A DNA stretch of 7,356 nucleotides, taken from positions 15,558 through 22,913 of the forward strand of contig CAJUCK010000025.1 in the NCBI GenBank assembly GCA_910585395.1, in the 5' to 3' direction. This document shows positions 5,588 to 7,356 of this stretch, piece by piece. Within the stretch, counting starts at the first letter, position 1, and the number at the start of each line of letters is the position of its first letter. This DNA comes from an uncultured Lachnospiraceae bacterium (GTDB lineage: Bacteria; Bacillota; Clostridia; Lachnospirales; Lachnospiraceae). The position numbers were made by a program, and so were the translations under genes. Under the pieces are notes generated by a model. It had not been told where the DNA came from and searched no databases. It saw only the letters and a program-made list of their open reading frames with translations.

Positions 5588-6416
5588 ATGCTGTACCTCC
5601 CATACATTTTGTAAGCTCCATGGCATCCTTGGGATAGCTCCCCTCGCAAACCAGTCCACGTTTCAGAAGAATTTCATATATTTTCAGCATTTCCGGTTTC
5701 TTTAAATGTGCCTGTTCTAATAATTTATCCTGTAAAAATATCTCCAGAGTTTCGCCGTCTGCCACCAGCTTTCCTTGATCAAATACCAGAATACGTTCTG
5801 CCCAGCGATAGGCAAAATCTACATCATGGGTAGAAATCAGCAGTGTCTTCTCTTCCCTGGACAAATCCGACAGCACCTGTTGTAACATCTCTGTACTGAA
5901 TGGATCTAGGGCTGCCGCAGGCTCATCAAACAGAATAATTTCCGGCTTCATGGCAAGAATATCCGCAATGCTGACCCTCTTCTTCTCTCCGCCGCTCAGA
6001 TAATGCGGCGGACGCTTCCGATAAGACTGCAGGTTCATGTAGTCCAGCGCTTCATCTATTCGCTTATCTACCTCCTGCCTGGGAAGTTTTAGATTCAAAG
6101 GTCCAAAAGCCACCTCTGCTTCCACAGTTGAGGCAATCATTTGATTATCCGCATCCTGAAATACAAATCCAACATGGCGCCGCAGATTTCCCAAATCTTT
6201 TCTGCCAATCTGAATGCCCTGATAATAAATTTCACCGGTTTCTGCCTGCAGCACACCATTCAGGTTCAGAAAAAGCGTGGACTTGCCTGCCCCGTTAGAA
6301 CCCATCACTGCGATTTTCTCTCCTTTTCCGATAGACAGGCTGACATCTTCAATTGCTGTATGACCAGGCTGATATTCATATGTTAAGTGCTGTACACGTA
6401 AAATTTCTTCTTTCAT
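5577..6416 (-). CDS. cbiO: Cobalt ECF transporter ATPase CbiO
   Basis: CbiO hydrolyses ATP at the inner face of the membrane to drive metal import through CbiQ and CbiM. The 279-residue protein shows all ABC ATPase motifs in order: Walker A GSNGAGKST (39-47), Q-loop VFQDADNQ (Gln87), a family-typical AFGPLNL (103-109), signature LSGGEKKRVSIA (140-151), Walker B IILFDEP (160-166) with catalytic Glu165, D-loop AALDP (168-172) and H-loop His197 in STHD. The VFQDADNQ sequence is characteristic of ECF-type ATPases. I use the ATG at 6416, which overlaps the cbiQ stop as ATGA and follows GGAGG by 4 bases, not the longer frame starting at 6482 that runs inside cbiQ. All key residues are present, so it should be active. 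The cobalt assignment rests on cbiM and cbiN in the same window; ATPases of this type also serve nickel. Confidence 0.93.
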   Translation of the reverse strand: MKEEILRVQHLTYEYQPGHTAIEDVSLSIGKGEKIAVMGSNGAGKSTLFLNLNGVLQAETGEIYYQGIQIGRKDLGNLRRHVGFVFQDADNQMIASTVEAEVAFGPLNLKLPRQEVDKRIDEALDYMNLQSYRKRPPHYLSGGEKKRVSIADILAMKPEIILFDEPAAALDPFSTEMLQQVLSDLSREEKTLLISTHDVDFAYRWAERILVFDQGKLVADGETLEIFLQDKLLEQAHLKKPEMLKIYEILLKRGLVCEGSYPKDAMELTKCMGGTAYGE

Positions 6417-7231
6417 ATTTCCTCCGCCAGCCGCAGCAGCATTAATGCGGTCAAATAACACAGCAGAAGCAAAACCTGCCATGCTTTAACATTTTTTTCT
6501 TCTTCCCAGAAGAAAAATTCCCCTTTATATCCTCTGGACACCATGGCATCATAATATAAATTTGCCTTTTTCAGTGACAAAATCAGCAGGTTTCCTCCTA
6601 TCAGTCCAAACGTGGTACAGGAAGTTTTAAAATCCACATCCCCCAATCTGGAAACCGCCGCCATTTTCATGGTTCTTTGAACTTCTGTAAGTATAAAAAT
6701 AAAACGATAAATCATATGCATCAGCTCTGTAAAAAGCCTGGGAATATGCAGTCTCTGCAGTGCCGCCGCCAATTCTCCTGCCGGAGTGGATAACGCCAGA
6801 AAATACATGGCGCTGACTGCCCCCATTGTTTTTAGAAATAATTCTGCTGCACGCCAAATCCCCGCCTTGCTTATATACAGCCACATTCCATACAGAGAAA
6901 CGCGCCAGTTTCCCAAAGGATCTGCTGAAATCTCAACAGCAGCCGTCAAGCTTCCCAGTACCAGAAAAACAATAGGGATTTTCAGCAAAACCAAATAATC
7001 TTTGAAACGCACGCGATTTCCCTTTACATTCAGTGCGCCCATAGTAAGAATAATGAAACCAGAAACCACAGGCGCATCCAAAGCCAGACACATAACCAAT
7101 ATCAATACTGTCGAAATAACTTTAAAACAGCCATTCCAGCAGCGAATTCCTGACTGGCAGGCATAGAAATCAATAGCCGCCGTACCATGAAAATGTTCTC
7201 GGCGGCCTTTATGCCTTCTATATCCTTTCAT
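6413..7231 (-). CDS. cbiQ: Cobalt ECF transporter transmembrane coupling subunit CbiQ
   Basis: CbiQ is the T component that spans the membrane and links the ATPase to the substrate-binding subunits. The 272-residue protein has an IDFYACQSGIR start (20-30), as in CbiQ proteins (usually ID.yA..s), membrane segments at roughly 37-65, 80-97, 135-148 and 250-268, and two cytoplasmic arginine motifs, AAVSRLG (191-197) and AMVSRGYKG (229-237), that act as coupling helices contacting CbiO. The ATG at 7231 lies inside the last codons of nfo and has only a weak upstream AAGGCGGGG, so it may depend on ribosomes finishing nfo. cbiO starts within its stop codon. No B12 riboswitch is visible before cbiQ in this window, unlike cbiM. 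Confidence 0.92.
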   Translation of the reverse strand: MKGYRRHKGRREHFHGTAAIDFYACQSGIRCWNGCFKVISTVLILVMCLALDAPVVSGFIILTMGALNVKGNRVRFKDYLVLLKIPIVFLVLGSLTAAVEISADPLGNWRVSLYGMWLYISKAGIWRAAELFLKTMGAVSAMYFLALSTPAGELAAALQRLHIPRLFTELMHMIYRFIFILTEVQRTMKMAAVSRLGDVDFKTSCTTFGLIGGNLLILSLKKANLYYDAMVSRGYKGEFFFWEEEKNVKAWQVLLLLCYLTALMLLRLAEEI

Positions 7232-7356
7232 TCCCCGCCTTCTCTTTCAGCAATGCAATCTCTCTCTGGTAACCTTCCAGATCATTGGGTGTCTCCAGGT
7301 AAAATGGGAGATTTTTTAACTTAGGATGAGTGACAATATTTACAAACGTTTCCAGC
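7218..7356 (-). CDS. nfo: Endonuclease IV (deoxyribonuclease IV), 3' end only
   Basis: The final 45 codons are present. The readable part contains FVNIVTHPKLKNLPFYLETP followed by NDLEGYQREIALLKEK, a close match to the C-terminus of endonuclease IV, an apurinic/apyrimidinic endonuclease of base excision repair. The Glu in LETP is the final metal-binding residue of the trinuclear zinc site (Glu261 in the E. coli enzyme). The N-terminal part and the remaining metal ligands lie outside the window. The gene ends in TAG at 7218-7220 and overlaps the cbiQ start by 14 bases, so the two are likely on one transcript. Confidence 0.9.
   Translation of the reverse strand, partial: LETFVNIVTHPKLKNLPFYLETPNDLEGYQREIALLKEKAGNERI

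Noticed and set aside
5588..5659. Longer N-terminus for the HD-domain protein
   Set aside because: The extra 24 codons lie inside cbiO without a ribosome binding site, whereas the ATG at 5587 has GGAGGT at good spacing.
6417..6482. Longer N-terminus for CbiO
   Set aside because: The extra 22 codons run within cbiQ and do not resemble an ABC ATPase start; the ATG at 6416 has GGAGG and the usual ATGA coupling.
1..7356. Mobile elements, CRISPR arrays, tRNA or rRNA genes
   Set aside because: Reading through both strands I found no repeat-spacer pattern, no transposase or integrase motifs, and no tRNA-like or rRNA-like segments.

Overview
The window comes from a low-GC Firmicute, most likely a gut-type Clostridia (Lachnospiraceae-like). 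This rests on the AT-rich composition, strong AGGAGG-type ribosome binding sites, the protein families present and a Gram-positive style terminator-type riboswitch; it is an inference, since no rRNA or species marker is present. Every convincing gene lies on the minus strand, so transcription runs from the right end to the left end.

Right half (7356 to about 3840): the 3' end of an endonuclease IV gene (nfo) overlaps cbiQ, cbiQ overlaps cbiO, and cbiO overlaps an HD-domain phosphohydrolase gene. A membrane acyltransferase gene follows after 42 bp. The chain of overlaps suggests one translationally coupled unit. CbiQ and CbiO are the transmembrane coupling subunit and the ATPase of the energy-coupling-factor (ECF) cobalt transporter.

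Middle (about 3840 to 2223): a sigma-A-like promoter inside the end of the acyltransferase gene precedes a cobalamin riboswitch, a hairpin, an intrinsic terminator, and then cbiM and cbiN, the substrate-binding subunits of the cobalt transporter. The transporter is therefore split into two blocks, QO upstream and MN downstream, with two unrelated-looking genes and a B12 attenuator between them. The likely logic is that high cobalamin terminates transcription ahead of cbiMN and so lowers cobalt uptake, while QO is driven from a promoter outside the window.

Left part (2226 to 1): directly after cbiN lies a piece of a response-regulator receiver domain without its N-terminus, which looks like a recombination or deletion scar. 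Beyond it is a short four-gene run: a small zinc-ribbon protein, a 28-residue micro-ORF with its own Shine-Dalgarno site, a radical SAM protein of the spore-photoproduct-lyase family, and a DUF4303-like protein cut by the window edge. This run looks accessory. A possible promoter with two nested inverted repeats precedes the zinc-ribbon gene.

I see no tRNA, rRNA, CRISPR array, transposase or integrase. The most notable items are the split cobalt transporter with its riboswitch and possible antiterminator, the scar after cbiN, and the small zinc-ribbon / micro-ORF / radical SAM cluster. None of them amounts to clear proof of a wholly new system.
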